This document shows, piece after piece, positions 5,531 to 5,798 of a DNA stretch of 5,798 nt. The notes under the pieces were generated by a model. The model was not told the origin of the DNA and ran no database searches. It was given only the letters and a program-made list of their open reading frames with translations. The stretch spans positions 1-5,798 of the forward strand of contig JACKFF010000036.1 of assembly GCA_020632595.1 (NCBI GenBank), written 5' to 3'. The DNA is from Nitrospiraceae bacterium (GTDB taxonomy: Bacteria; Nitrospirota; Nitrospiria; Nitrospirales; UBA8639). A program made the position numbers and the translations under genes. Within the stretch, counting starts at the first letter, position 1; every line of letters begins with the position of its first letter.

Positions 5531-5797
5531 TCACGGAGCAGTGGTAACCGGCGGGAGAGCGCCGAGATGGGAAAACCCGCCGAGATTGAGCAGCGGGGTG
5601 TCGGGTTGCAGATGAAAGTCCCCTTCTTCTGGAGAGATGAAATGTGGGGCTACGGTCACGTCTGATTGACCGGCCCTGGCTTGGGCTGATACCGGTTGGG
5701 GACCATCGAGGAGATAGCTCACTTCGTTGGCGTACAGATCGTTGAAGGCCAAGGTAGTTTTGCTCGTCGGGGCAAAGAGGAACGCGACTTTAGTCTG
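5531..5797 (-). CDS. C-terminal end of a parallel beta-helix-type surface protein; 5' end outside window
   Basis: The minus-strand frame is open from base 5797 at the window edge to TGA 5533-5531, giving 88 residues of a gene that starts outside. The stretch VTVAPHFISPEEGDFHLQPD followed by TPLLNLGGF matches the ending of right-handed parallel beta-helix proteins, where a last coil reading 'DP.F..P..GDF.L.P.SP..D.G' is very common. The preceding part (AFNDLYANEVSYLLDG) fits another coil. Such proteins are usually secreted or surface-exposed polysaccharide-binding or -cleaving proteins; the part seen here has no catalytic residue to judge by. It ends 168 bases before the lipoprotein start on the same strand. 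A TTG at 5752 is not the true start. Confidence 0.6.
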   Translation of the reverse strand, partial: QTKVAFLFAPTSKTTLAFNDLYANEVSYLLDGPQPVSAQARAGQSDVTVAPHFISPEEGDFHLQPDTPLLNLGGFSHLGALPPVTTAP

Positions 5798-5798
5798 A

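Overview
The window reads as an accessory locus of a Gram-negative-type bacterium. It has two lipoproteins with lipoboxes and Rhs/YD-repeat proteins of the kind found in large secreted polymorphic toxins. The wording of the Rhs core (a DHLGST motif, then GRFIS-DT, NNNPILYNDPTG) reminds me of Rhs proteins from Nitrospirota or deltaproteobacterial-type genomes. That is an impression from memory and no marker gene here settles the taxon.

Layout, left to right. (1) Bases 1-1015 (+) are the 3' end of an rhs gene that enters from the left: the last part of the conserved core up to DPTG, then a Gly/Ala-rich C-terminal toxin region (CT-A). (2) Bases 1051-1887 (+) encode an ankyrin-repeat lipoprotein 35 bases downstream, the natural candidate immunity protein for CT-A. 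(3) Bases 1888-2684 hold debris of toxin-antitoxin genes: a possible hydrophobic small ORF, a PIN-domain start broken by a stop codon (-), and an ORF (-) carrying a HicB-type ribbon-helix-helix domain. (4) Bases 2685-3138 (-) are an intact-looking hicB-hicA pair with overlapping ends. (5) Bases 3233-4579 (+) are an orphan Rhs cassette: about 175 residues of core without the long N-terminal Rhs body, fused to a second C-terminal region (CT-B). CT-B is related to CT-A in its first half and different at its tip. (6) Bases 4580-5362 (-) encode an unrelated lipoprotein converging on the orphan cassette with the stop codons directly abutting; it is a candidate immunity protein for CT-B. (7) Bases 5531-5797 (-) are the C-terminal end of a gene resembling right-handed parallel beta-helix surface proteins.

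The most economical reading is a polymorphic-toxin array. A main rhs gene with its CT and immunity gene is followed by a displaced orphan CT with its own candidate immunity gene, with toxin-antitoxin modules lodged between them. The two rhs copies share a 131-base block at the core/CT junction with 6 mismatches, while the aligned flanks on both sides differ at 26-28% of positions. That pattern points to recent recombination or gene conversion exactly where CT swapping would occur. Both candidate immunity proteins are lipoproteins of unlike sequence, which suggests that the toxins act in or on the cell envelope. All toxin and immunity functions here are inference from context.
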